NCBI RefSeq assembly: GCF_019343475.1
Contig: NZ_CP072453.1
Coordinates: 4,278,001 to 4,342,000, forward strand
Length of the DNA: 64,000 nt
Source of the DNA: Providencia sp. R33
GTDB lineage: Bacteria; Pseudomonadota; Gammaproteobacteria; Enterobacterales; Enterobacteriaceae
Direction: 5' to 3'
This document shows positions 9,388 to 16,818 of this stretch, piece by piece (positions within the stretch are counted from its first letter, which is position 1; each line of letters starts with the position of its first letter). Below the pieces are notes generated by a model that worked only from the letters and a program-made list of their open reading frames with translations, had not been told where the DNA came from and did no database searches. The position numbers and the translations under genes are program-made.

Positions 9388-10014
9388 ATGAGCTTCAAAT
9401 ATAACCGTTTAGATAAAGACAATGCTGCAGTATTACTTGTTGACCACCAAACAGGCTTGTTATCACTGGTTCGTGACCAAGATCCTGATAAATTTAAGAA
9501 TAGCGTTTTAGCATTAGCTTCACTTGCCAAGTATTTTAACTTACCAACGATTCTAACAACCTCTTTCGAAAATGGACCTAATGGCCCATTAATTCCTGAA
9601 TTAAAAGAAATGTTTCCTGATGCACCTTATATCGCACGTCCAGGGCAGATCAACGCTTGGGATAACGAAGAGTTTGTTAAAGCAGTGAAAGCAACAGGCA
9701 AAAAACAGTTAATTATTGCAGGTGTGGTAACAGAGGTCTGTGTGGCCTTCCCTGCGTTGTCTGCTTTAGAAGAAGATTATGAAGTATTCGTCATAACGGA
9801 TGCGTCGGGAACATTTAACCCAATTACACGTGATGCAGCTTGGGATAGAATGTCAAAAGCGGGGGCTCAACTAATGAGCTGGTTTGGTGCTGCGTGTGAA
9901 CTACATCGCGACTGGCGTAATGACGTGGAAGGTTTAGGAACGCTGTTTTCAAACCATATCCCTGACTACCGTAACTTAATGACTAGCTACGCATTACTTT
10001 CAGAGAAGAAATAG
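9388..10014 (+). CDS. ycaC: isochorismatase-family cysteine hydrolase YcaC
   Basis: A 208-residue cysteine hydrolase, the same length as E. coli YcaC. The triad-like residues are Asp19 (VDHQTGLLSLV), Arg84 (YIARPG) and Cys118 (VVTEVCVAFPA), and the C-terminal half (CELHRDWRNDVEGLG) matches YcaC nearly residue for residue as I recall it. YcaC forms a multimeric shell-like assembly whose physiological substrate is unknown. A good AAGGAG sits 8 bp before the ATG. A terminator follows. Confidence 0.88.
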   Translation: MSFKYNRLDKDNAAVLLVDHQTGLLSLVRDQDPDKFKNSVLALASLAKYFNLPTILTTSFENGPNGPLIPELKEMFPDAPYIARPGQINAWDNEEFVKAVKATGKKQLIIAGVVTEVCVAFPALSALEEDYEVFVITDASGTFNPITRDAAWDRMSKAGAQLMSWFGAACELHRDWRNDVEGLGTLFSNHIPDYRNLMTSYALLSEKK

Positions 10015-10046
10015 TCTTTACTTTAATCTGATAACGAATATACCAA

Positions 10047-10079
10047 CCCTCAGTACCAAACGGTACTGAGGGTTTTTTG
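10047..10079 (+). terminator. ycaC terminator
   Basis: CCCTCAGTACC / GGTACTGAGGG perfect 11-bp stem with a short loop, followed by TTTTTTG. Confidence 0.92.
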
Positions 10080-10198
10080 CTCATCAAAAACACGAGTTAG
10101 CCATCACACAACGTGAGCGCTATGGTATACTCGCTCATCGTTTTTCCTTGGCTCTTTATTTTTGAGCTATTCCATTGATTTTATAAAGCAAGTGAACC

Positions 10199-11200
10199 AT
10201 GCAGCAAAATACACCAAAACAAGGTTATCAAAATTTAAACCGTTTTTCCGTTGCGCCTATGCTCGATTGGACAGACCGCCATTGCCGCTATTTCCATCGC
10301 TTATTAAGCAAAAATACCTTGTTGTACACCGAAATGGTGACAACGGGGGCTATTATCTATGGAAAGGGAAATTACCTTGCGTTTAGTGAAGAAGAGCACC
10401 CTGTTTCATTGCAACTGGGTGGCAGCGACCCTGCGGCGTTAGCCCAGTGCGCCAAGCTTGCTGAAGAGCGCGGTTACGATGAAATTAATTTAAATGTGGG
10501 TTGCCCATCTGACCGAGTGCAAAATGGCCGTTTTGGTGCGTGCTTAATGGGGGATGCGCAGTTGGTGGCGGATTGCATAAAAGCGATGCAAGACGTGGTA
10601 TCCATTCCAGTGACGGTTAAAACCCGTATTGGTATTGATGAGCAAGATAGCTACGAATTTTTGTGTGATTTTATCGAAACCGTTTCTAGCAAGGGCGGCT
10701 GTGAAATGTTTATTATCCATGCGCGCAAAGCATGGTTATCTGGCCTAAGCCCAAAAGAAAATCGCGAAATCCCCCCTTTAGATTACCCCCGTGTTTACCA
10801 ATTAAAGCGTGATTTTCCGCATTTAACGATGGCGATTAACGGTGGCATTAAAACGCTGGAAGAAGCAAAAGAACACCTTCAACATCTCGATGGCGTGATG
10901 GTGGGGCGCGAAGCCTATCAAAACCCGTCTATTTTAACGGCGGTTGATAACCAATTGTTTGGTGAGCACTTTCCTGTGACGAATGGTGTTGATGCCGTGC
11001 GGGCGATGTACCCGTATATTGAAAGTGAATTGTCTAAAGGCGCTTATTTAGGCCATATGACACGCCATATGTTAGGTATTTTCCAGGGCATCCCGGGGGC
11101 TCGCCAATGGCGTCGCCATCTAAGTGAAAACGCCCACAAAAAAGGTGCTGACTTAGCGGTGGTTGAGCAGGCTCTGGAGTTTGTAACTCGCGGTGAATAG
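10199..11200 (+). CDS. dusA: tRNA-dihydrouridine(20/20a) synthase
   Basis: A 333-residue FMN-dependent enzyme that reduces uridines 20 and 20a in the tRNA D-loop with NADPH. It has the TIM-barrel start SVAPMLDWTDRHCR, the catalytic Cys102 in NVGCPSDRVQNG, and the FMN phosphate-binding AINGGIKT and DGVMVGREAYQNP blocks. The length fits DusA. It opens the conserved run dusA-qorA-dnaB-alr-tyrB seen in enterobacteria. Confidence 0.93.
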   Translation: MQQNTPKQGYQNLNRFSVAPMLDWTDRHCRYFHRLLSKNTLLYTEMVTTGAIIYGKGNYLAFSEEEHPVSLQLGGSDPAALAQCAKLAEERGYDEINLNVGCPSDRVQNGRFGACLMGDAQLVADCIKAMQDVVSIPVTVKTRIGIDEQDSYEFLCDFIETVSSKGGCEMFIIHARKAWLSGLSPKENREIPPLDYPRVYQLKRDFPHLTMAINGGIKTLEEAKEHLQHLDGVMVGREAYQNPSILTAVDNQLFGEHFPVTNGVDAVRAMYPYIESELSKGAYLGHMTRHMLGIFQGIPGARQWRRHLSENAHKKGADLAVVEQALEFVTRGE

Positions 11201-11312
11201 CAGGTTGGATAGGTTTTGAAAATAAACTAGGAAAATCAATTCATTGATTTTCGGCGGATAACACAAAGCAGGAAAAACCACGCTTTTATCCTGCTTTGTC
11301 AACAACCTCAAT

Positions 11313-11335
11313 GCGCCTAAATTGGCGCTTTTTTT
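11313..11335 (+). terminator. dusA terminator
   Basis: GCGCC TAAATT GGCGC followed by seven T residues. Just upstream a second hairpin, CAAAGCAGGA / TCCTGCTTTG at 11262-11300, could serve the convergent qorA gene. Confidence 0.8.
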
Positions 11336-11353
11336 ATTTTGGCGAGATAACCA

Positions 11354-12337
11354 TTACGGGATCAACAAACTTGATCCTTGGGTTTTTCTCGACTCAATAG
11401 TGGTGTGGGCTTTTTGCGCGTCTTTCAGGGCAAAAATTTGCGATTGCGGCACATCCACATTCACATTGCCACTTAAAATCATATCAAACAACGCGTTACT
11501 GGCTTGGTCTAGCTCAGCACGGTTCGTGACATATACCCCCAAAGATGGGCGAGTGACGTATAAACCGCCTTTTTGATTGAGAATACCCAAATTCACCCCT
11601 GTCACAGGGCCAGATGCGTTACCAAAACTGACCATCAACCCGCGGCGTTTCAGTGAATCTAAAGAAGCAAGCCATGTGGATTGACCCACAGAGTCATATG
11701 CCACACTGACTTTCTCGCCTTGCGTGATCTCTTTAACGCGCGCTGCAATGTCCTCGGTTTGGTAGTTAATCACATCCCATGCGCCAGCTTCTTTTGCACG
11801 TAATGCTTTATCCGCAGAACCCACAGTACCAATCATTTTCGCGCCCAGTGCTTTTGCCCATTGGCAGGCAATTAAGCCCACACCACCCGCAGCAGCGTGG
11901 AACAAAAACACTTCATCACGTTGGAGTTGATACGTTTGATGGAATAAATAGTAGACTGTCATTCCTTTGAGTGAGCTAGCTGCGGCTTGTTCAAAGGTAA
12001 TACCATCGGGTAAGTGGGCAACAGCGTGCTCCGGTACATTGTGCACTTCGCTGTATGCACCCAGTGGGCCTTGGGCGTACACCACGCGGTCACCGGGTTT
12101 GAAACCCGTGACGTGGGCACCTGTTTTGACGACCACACCAGCCGCTTCGGTACCGAGACCACTGGGTAATTTAGCCACAGGATAGAGGCCGCTACGAACG
12201 TAGGTGTCGATAAAATTGATGCCGATTGCGCGGTTTTCGATTTGAATTTCGTTATCAGCAGGTGCGGTTGGGGAATAATCTACAAAGTTTAGAACGTCAG
12301 CGCCACCATGCTGCGCGAACTCGATACGTTTTGCCAT
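11354..12337 (-). CDS. qorA: NADPH:quinone oxidoreductase
   Basis: A 327-residue zinc-free medium-chain dehydrogenase/reductase; E. coli QorA has 327. The N-terminal catalytic domain contains GTEAAGVVVKTG, and the Rossmann fold carries the NADPH motif AAAGGVGLIACQWAK. It reduces quinones, probably as protection against redox cycling. The frame runs open to 12493, but the family start MAKRIEF is ATG 12337, where GGAGATTG precedes it. It diverges from dnaB and converges on dusA. Confidence 0.92.
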   Translation of the reverse strand: MAKRIEFAQHGGADVLNFVDYSPTAPADNEIQIENRAIGINFIDTYVRSGLYPVAKLPSGLGTEAAGVVVKTGAHVTGFKPGDRVVYAQGPLGAYSEVHNVPEHAVAHLPDGITFEQAAASSLKGMTVYYLFHQTYQLQRDEVFLFHAAAGGVGLIACQWAKALGAKMIGTVGSADKALRAKEAGAWDVINYQTEDIAARVKEITQGEKVSVAYDSVGQSTWLASLDSLKRRGLMVSFGNASGPVTGVNLGILNQKGGLYVTRPSLGVYVTNRAELDQASNALFDMILSGNVNVDVPQSQIFALKDAQKAHTTIESRKTQGSSLLIP

Positions 12338-12551
12338 GACAATCTCCAATAAGAACCATTCAGTTTCGTTTACAATATCAATCGTTTTACTATAACGCCA
12401 TGTTTCAATCAGAAGAATTATTGGTTTGTGCTTTTTGTTGAAAACGTTAGCAGGCAATTCTCTCGCCTGAAAGCGCAAAGAAAGCCACAACAAAAATCAG
12501 ATTGGCGTATACTAGAAGCTGTTCGTTAATTATAGACTTGGAAGCAAATGT

Positions 12552-13964
12552 ATGGCTAAAAAACCCTCATCAAATTTTAAAACAGATGCCCCTCGGGACC
12601 ACCAAATGGAAGGTTTGAAACTTCCACCGCACTCTCTTGAGGCGGAGCAATCTGTTTTAGGCGGTTTGATGTTGGATAACGAACGCTGGGATACCGTCTC
12701 TGAGCGGGTCACGCACGCTGACTTTTTTAGCCGTCCTCACCGCACGATTTTCTCGCAGATGCAAATATTGCTAGAGCGGGGCAAGCCGATTGACTTAATT
12801 ACTTTGTCAGAATCGTTAGAGCAAGAAGGTGAGCTTGATAGTGTCGGGGGCTTTGCTTACCTAGCGGAGTTATCAAAAAACACGCCAAGTGCGGCGAACA
12901 TCAATGCTTATGCGGACATCGTTCGCGAACGTGCAGTTGTGCGTGATATGATTTCTGTCGCCAATGAAATTGCGGATGCGGGTTACGACCCACAAGGGCG
13001 TAGCAGTGAAGACTTGCTGGATTTAGCGGAAAGCAAAGTTTTCCAAATCGCAGAATCACGCGCGAACAAAGATGAAGGGCCAAAAGGTATTGAAGCCATT
13101 TTGTCCGAAACCGTCGAAAAAATTGAGCAGCTCTACCAGCAACCTCATGATGGGGTTACAGGGGTTTCTACAGGTTATCAAGACCTAGATAAAAAAACAG
13201 CAGGGCTACAAGGCTCAGATTTAATTATCGTGGCAGCGCGTCCATCCATGGGTAAAACCACCTTTGCGATGAACTTGTGTGAAAATGCGGCGATGACAGA
13301 AGAAAAACCGGTGCTAATTTTCAGTTTGGAGATGCCCGGTAACCAGATCATGATGCGTATGCTCGCATCACTTTCGCGTGTTGACCAAACGCGCATTCGT
13401 ACTGGCCAATTAGACGATGAAGATTGGGCGCGTATTTCCAGCACAATGGGAATTTTGATGGAAAAGCGCAACATGTACATCGATGACTCATCTGGTCTGA
13501 CGCCTACAGAGGTGCGTTCCCGTGCGAGGCGTATTTACCGTGAACACGGTGGCTTAAGCCTGATCATGATTGACTACCTTCAACTAATGCGTGTTCCTTC
13601 GCTCTCTGATAACCGTACCCTTGAAATTGCCGAAATTTCACGTTCACTCAAAGCGTTAGCGAAAGAACTTAATGTGCCTGTAGTGGCGTTATCACAGCTT
13701 AACCGTAGCCTTGAGCAACGTGCAGATAAACGCCCAGTTAACTCCGACTTGCGTGAATCGGGGTCTATCGAGCAGGATGCGGACTTAATTATGTTTATCT
13801 ACCGTGATGAGGTTTACCACGATAACAGCGAGCTCAAAGGGGTTGCGGAGATTATTTTAGGTAAGCAACGTAACGGGCCGATTGGTACGGTAAGGTTGAC
13901 GTTTAACGGGCAGTGGTCGCGCTTTGATAACTACGCGGGGCCTGCGTATAACGACGAAGACTAA
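12552..13964 (+). CDS. dnaB: replicative DNA helicase
   Basis: A 470-residue hexameric 5'-3' helicase of the replisome. The N-terminal primase-interacting domain begins with LPPHSLEAEQSVLGGLM, and the RecA-like C-terminal domain has Walker A ARPSMGKTT (Lys at residue 235), Walker B LIMIDYLQLM and the SDLRESGSIEQDADLI arginine-finger region. No intein is present, which is worth noting because DnaB is a common intein host. The synteny qorA-dnaB-alr-tyrB is conserved. Confidence 0.97.
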   Translation: MAKKPSSNFKTDAPRDHQMEGLKLPPHSLEAEQSVLGGLMLDNERWDTVSERVTHADFFSRPHRTIFSQMQILLERGKPIDLITLSESLEQEGELDSVGGFAYLAELSKNTPSAANINAYADIVRERAVVRDMISVANEIADAGYDPQGRSSEDLLDLAESKVFQIAESRANKDEGPKGIEAILSETVEKIEQLYQQPHDGVTGVSTGYQDLDKKTAGLQGSDLIIVAARPSMGKTTFAMNLCENAAMTEEKPVLIFSLEMPGNQIMMRMLASLSRVDQTRIRTGQLDDEDWARISSTMGILMEKRNMYIDDSSGLTPTEVRSRARRIYREHGGLSLIMIDYLQLMRVPSLSDNRTLEIAEISRSLKALAKELNVPVVALSQLNRSLEQRADKRPVNSDLRESGSIEQDADLIMFIYRDEVYHDNSELKGVAEIILGKQRNGPIGTVRLTFNGQWSRFDNYAGPAYNDED

Positions 13965-13965
13965 A

Positions 13966-14088
13966 TACTCGTCATATTTTGCGCTGTCGCGGTGTTGGCC
14001 GCACTCAGCTACGCGGGTCACATACTTGTGTATGCTCCCCGCGATATCTTCGTTTGCCGCCTAGCGACAACCCAAACTATTTAGAGTA
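13966..14088. repeat. MITE-like palindromic repeat, copy 1
   Basis: A 123-bp element between dnaB and alr with imperfect inverted ends (TACTCGTCATA ... TATTTAGAGTA). Inner paired segments are GTCGC with GCGAC, GGCCGC with TGCCGCC-type sequence, and a central CGCGGG ... CCCGCG hairpin enclosing CATAC/GTATG. A second copy lies at 19750-19861. Where the copies differ, both arms usually change together. This looks like a non-coding mobile or regulatory intergenic repeat of the ERIC kind, though it is not ERIC itself as far as I can tell. Confidence 0.85.
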
Positions 14089-14172
14089 TTAAATTAAATG
14101 ATCCATAAAAATAAAAAAACTATCGAATGGAAATTGGTATTTTTTAGCGTATAACAAATAGAGAATATATTG

Positions 14173-14196
14173 AGCTGCCAATGGCAGCTTAATTTT
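14173..14196 (+). terminator. hairpin before alr, probable dnaB terminator
   Basis: AGCTGCC AAT GGCAGCT followed by TAATTTTT. It lies 34 bp before the alr start. Confidence 0.6.
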
Positions 14197-14229
14197 TGGC
14201 CAAATTAGAGAGAAACAAACGAGGGGATC

Positions 14230-15312
14230 ATGAAAGCGGCAACCGCATTGATAAACCGCCGCGCTCTGCGACACAACTTGCAACGGGTGAAAGAAATTGC
14301 CCCTAATAGCCAACTGATTGCAGTTGTTAAAGCAAACGCTTATGGTCATGGGTTAGTTGGAGTGGGAAGTGCAGTGGAAACGCTGGTAGATGGCTTTGGT
14401 GTGGCAAGGTTGAATGAGGCATTGCTACTGCGCCAACATGGTGTCAAAAAACCAGTCGTCTTATTGGAAGGTTTTTTTGAGCAAGCAGACCTTGAGTTGA
14501 TGGCGGCGCATAAAATTGACACCGTTATTCACTGCGTTGAACAGCTTGAAATGCTTGAAACGGCTAAGTTACCGCATTCCCTCAAAGTTTGGATGAAGTT
14601 GGATACAGGGATGCACCGCCTTGGCGTATTGCCAAAAGACGCTGAAGCTTTTTATCAACGCCTACAGCGCAGTGAAAATGTTGAATTGCCAATTAATATT
14701 GTCAGCCACTTCTGCCAAGCAGATGCGCCACACTTACCAACCACTCAGCACCAAATAGACTGCTTCAAACAGTTTATTGCGGGCAAAGAGGGTGAAAAAT
14801 CCATTGCGGCATCCGCAGGTATCCTATTATGGCCTGAAGCTCACTATGACTGGGTTCGTCCCGGGATCATGATGTACGGTGCTTCACCTCAAGAAGGAAA
14901 AAGTGCGGCAGATTTCGGTTTACAGCCAGTCATGACTTTAAAATCCACCTTAATCGCTGTGAGAGAACATTCAGCAGGCCAATGTGTTGGCTATGGTGAA
15001 ACGTGGTGTAGTGAGAAAGATACTCGCCTTGGGGTTGTTGCCATTGGTTATGGGGATGGCTATCCTCGTAATGTGCCATCAGGGACACCAGTATTAATTA
15101 ATGGGCGAAAAGTGCCGATTATTGGCCGTATTTCGATGGATATGACCGTCGTGGATTTAGGGTTAAATGCCACCGATAAAGTGGGGGATGACGTGGTTTT
15201 ATGGGGTAATGGACTGCCAGTTGAAGAAATTGCCGCACAAACAGGCATTATCAACTATGAGCTACTCACCAAATTGACCTCACGTGTTGCAATGGAATAT
15301 GTAGACGAATAG
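14230..15312 (+). CDS. alr: alanine racemase
   Basis: A 360-residue PLP-dependent racemase that makes D-alanine for peptidoglycan. The PLP lysine is Lys34 in VVKANAYGHG, and the C-terminal domain contains IGYGDGYPRNVP and the GRISMDMTVVDL block. A GAGGGG ribosome site precedes ATG 14230. The position between dnaB and tyrB identifies it as the constitutive alr and not catabolic dadX. The spacer of 100 bp to tyrB suggests a separate or shared transcript. Confidence 0.95.
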   Translation: MKAATALINRRALRHNLQRVKEIAPNSQLIAVVKANAYGHGLVGVGSAVETLVDGFGVARLNEALLLRQHGVKKPVVLLEGFFEQADLELMAAHKIDTVIHCVEQLEMLETAKLPHSLKVWMKLDTGMHRLGVLPKDAEAFYQRLQRSENVELPINIVSHFCQADAPHLPTTQHQIDCFKQFIAGKEGEKSIAASAGILLWPEAHYDWVRPGIMMYGASPQEGKSAADFGLQPVMTLKSTLIAVREHSAGQCVGYGETWCSEKDTRLGVVAIGYGDGYPRNVPSGTPVLINGRKVPIIGRISMDMTVVDLGLNATDKVGDDVVLWGNGLPVEEIAAQTGIINYELLTKLTSRVAMEYVDE

Positions 15313-15412
15313 TCAACAAAGGGTTATTTTCAAGTAACAACGTAATAACCACGCTGAATAACGTAATGAGCGCTGACATCATAAGCGCCAAATAATGATT
15401 AGGAGATGTCCT

Positions 15413-16609
15413 GTGTTTGAACATGTTGATGCTTATCCGGGCGACCCAATTCTGTCGTTAATGGATGAATTTAATAAAGACACTCGCGATAACAAAATTA
15501 ATTTGAGTATTGGTCTTTACTACGATGGCGAAGGTAAAACACCTGAGCTGGCAACGGTGGGTACCGCTAAAGCGTCACTCAACAAGTTACCAGCAAGTGC
15601 CTCTTTGTATTTGCCAATGGAAGGTTTAAAAGATTACCGTCTTGAACTGCAAAAATTGGTATTTGGTGAGGATTGCCCGCTGATTGCACAAGAGCGTATT
15701 GCAACAGTGCAAACCATTGGTGGCTCAGGTGCATTAAAAATCGGCGCAGATTTCTTACATCAATACTATCCTGACTCAGAAGTTTGGTGCAGTGACCCAA
15801 CGTGGGAAAACCATGCCTCTATTTTCTCAGGTGCGGGCACAAAAGTTCATTATTACCCATACTTTGATGAAAAAACTAAAGGTGTTAAATTCGATGAAAT
15901 GCTCGCAACATTCAAGAAATTGCCTGCAAATAGCATCATTTTAATGCACCCATGCTGCCATAACCCAACAGGTTCTGACTTAACGCCAGCACAGTGGGAT
16001 GAAGTCACGAAAGTGGCAATTGAACACAAACTTATCCCATTCTTAGACATTGCTTACCAAGGTTTTGCCGAAGGTATCAATGAAGATGCTTATGCGATTA
16101 GAGCGATGGTTAAAGCAGGCTTAACCGTATTTGTCAGCAATTCATTCTCTAAAATCTTTGGTATCTATGGCGAACGTGCAGGTGGGTTATCGGTTATTTG
16201 TGAAAATACTGATGAGCGTGACCGCGTATTAGGCCAGCTTAAAGCGGGTGTGCGCCGTTTATATTCAAGCCCTCCATCTAATGGGGCAAAAATTGTGGCT
16301 GCGGTACTGACCAACAGCGCAGAAAAAGCGAAATGGTTAGCAGAAGTGGAAGAAATGCGTTTACGTATTTTAGACATGCGTACTGTGCTGGTGGATGAGC
16401 TGAAAAAAGCATTACCAACCAAAAACTTCGACCATTTATTGAAACAGCGCGGAATGTTCAGTTATACCGGTTTCACTAAAGAACAAGTCGCTCGCCTAAA
16501 AGACGAATTTGCAGTGTATTTAGTGGGCACAGGCCGTGTATGTATGGCTGGTGTCAACCGTCACAATGTAAAACGTATCGTTGAGGCATTTGCTGCAGTT
16601 AGCCAGTAA
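15413..16609 (+). CDS. tyrB: aromatic-amino-acid aminotransferase
   Basis: A 398-residue class I aminotransferase that performs the last step of tyrosine and phenylalanine synthesis and can transaminate aspartate and leucine precursors. The PLP lysine is Lys247 in SNSFSKIFGIYGER; the HPCCHNPTG loop and the SSPPSNG motif are present. The start is GTG 15413, because AGGAG at 15401-15405 is correctly spaced for it, whereas the in-frame ATG at 15395 lies upstream of that site. A family start MFEHVDAYPGDPIL follows. A strong terminator ends the gene. Confidence 0.93.
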   Translation: MFEHVDAYPGDPILSLMDEFNKDTRDNKINLSIGLYYDGEGKTPELATVGTAKASLNKLPASASLYLPMEGLKDYRLELQKLVFGEDCPLIAQERIATVQTIGGSGALKIGADFLHQYYPDSEVWCSDPTWENHASIFSGAGTKVHYYPYFDEKTKGVKFDEMLATFKKLPANSIILMHPCCHNPTGSDLTPAQWDEVTKVAIEHKLIPFLDIAYQGFAEGINEDAYAIRAMVKAGLTVFVSNSFSKIFGIYGERAGGLSVICENTDERDRVLGQLKAGVRRLYSSPPSNGAKIVAAVLTNSAEKAKWLAEVEEMRLRILDMRTVLVDELKKALPTKNFDHLLKQRGMFSYTGFTKEQVARLKDEFAVYLVGTGRVCMAGVNRHNVKRIVEAFAAVSQ

Positions 16610-16642
16610 TGATCTGCTAATTGAATACGTTATCAATAAATG

Positions 16643-16670
16643 AAACGCAGGTTAAGGCCTGCGTTTTTTT
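16643..16670 (+). terminator. tyrB terminator
   Basis: AAACGCAGG TTAAGG CCTGCGTTT, a perfect 9-bp stem with a run of seven T residues. Confidence 0.93.
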
Positions 16671-16777
16671 ATGTCTAAGATCGCGGTTGGCGCTATACCT
16701 TTTGAGTATTGGCTCACATGAAAATTATGATGAAAAACAAAAGAAGTAGACAAAAAGTAATTTAAAATTAACCAAGT

Positions 16778-16807
16778 AAAAAGGAAGCCACTAATGACTT
16801 CCTTTTT
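16778..16807 (-). terminator. uvrA terminator
   Basis: AAAAAGGAAG / CTTCCTTTTT perfect 10-bp stem with a 10-nt loop, 12 bp beyond the uvrA stop and usable in both directions. Confidence 0.85.
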
Positions 16808-16818
16808 GTTATTTTGTT

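Noticed and set aside
12552..13964. Intein in DnaB
   Set aside because: The Walker A region and later motifs are continuous and the length is normal (470 residues).
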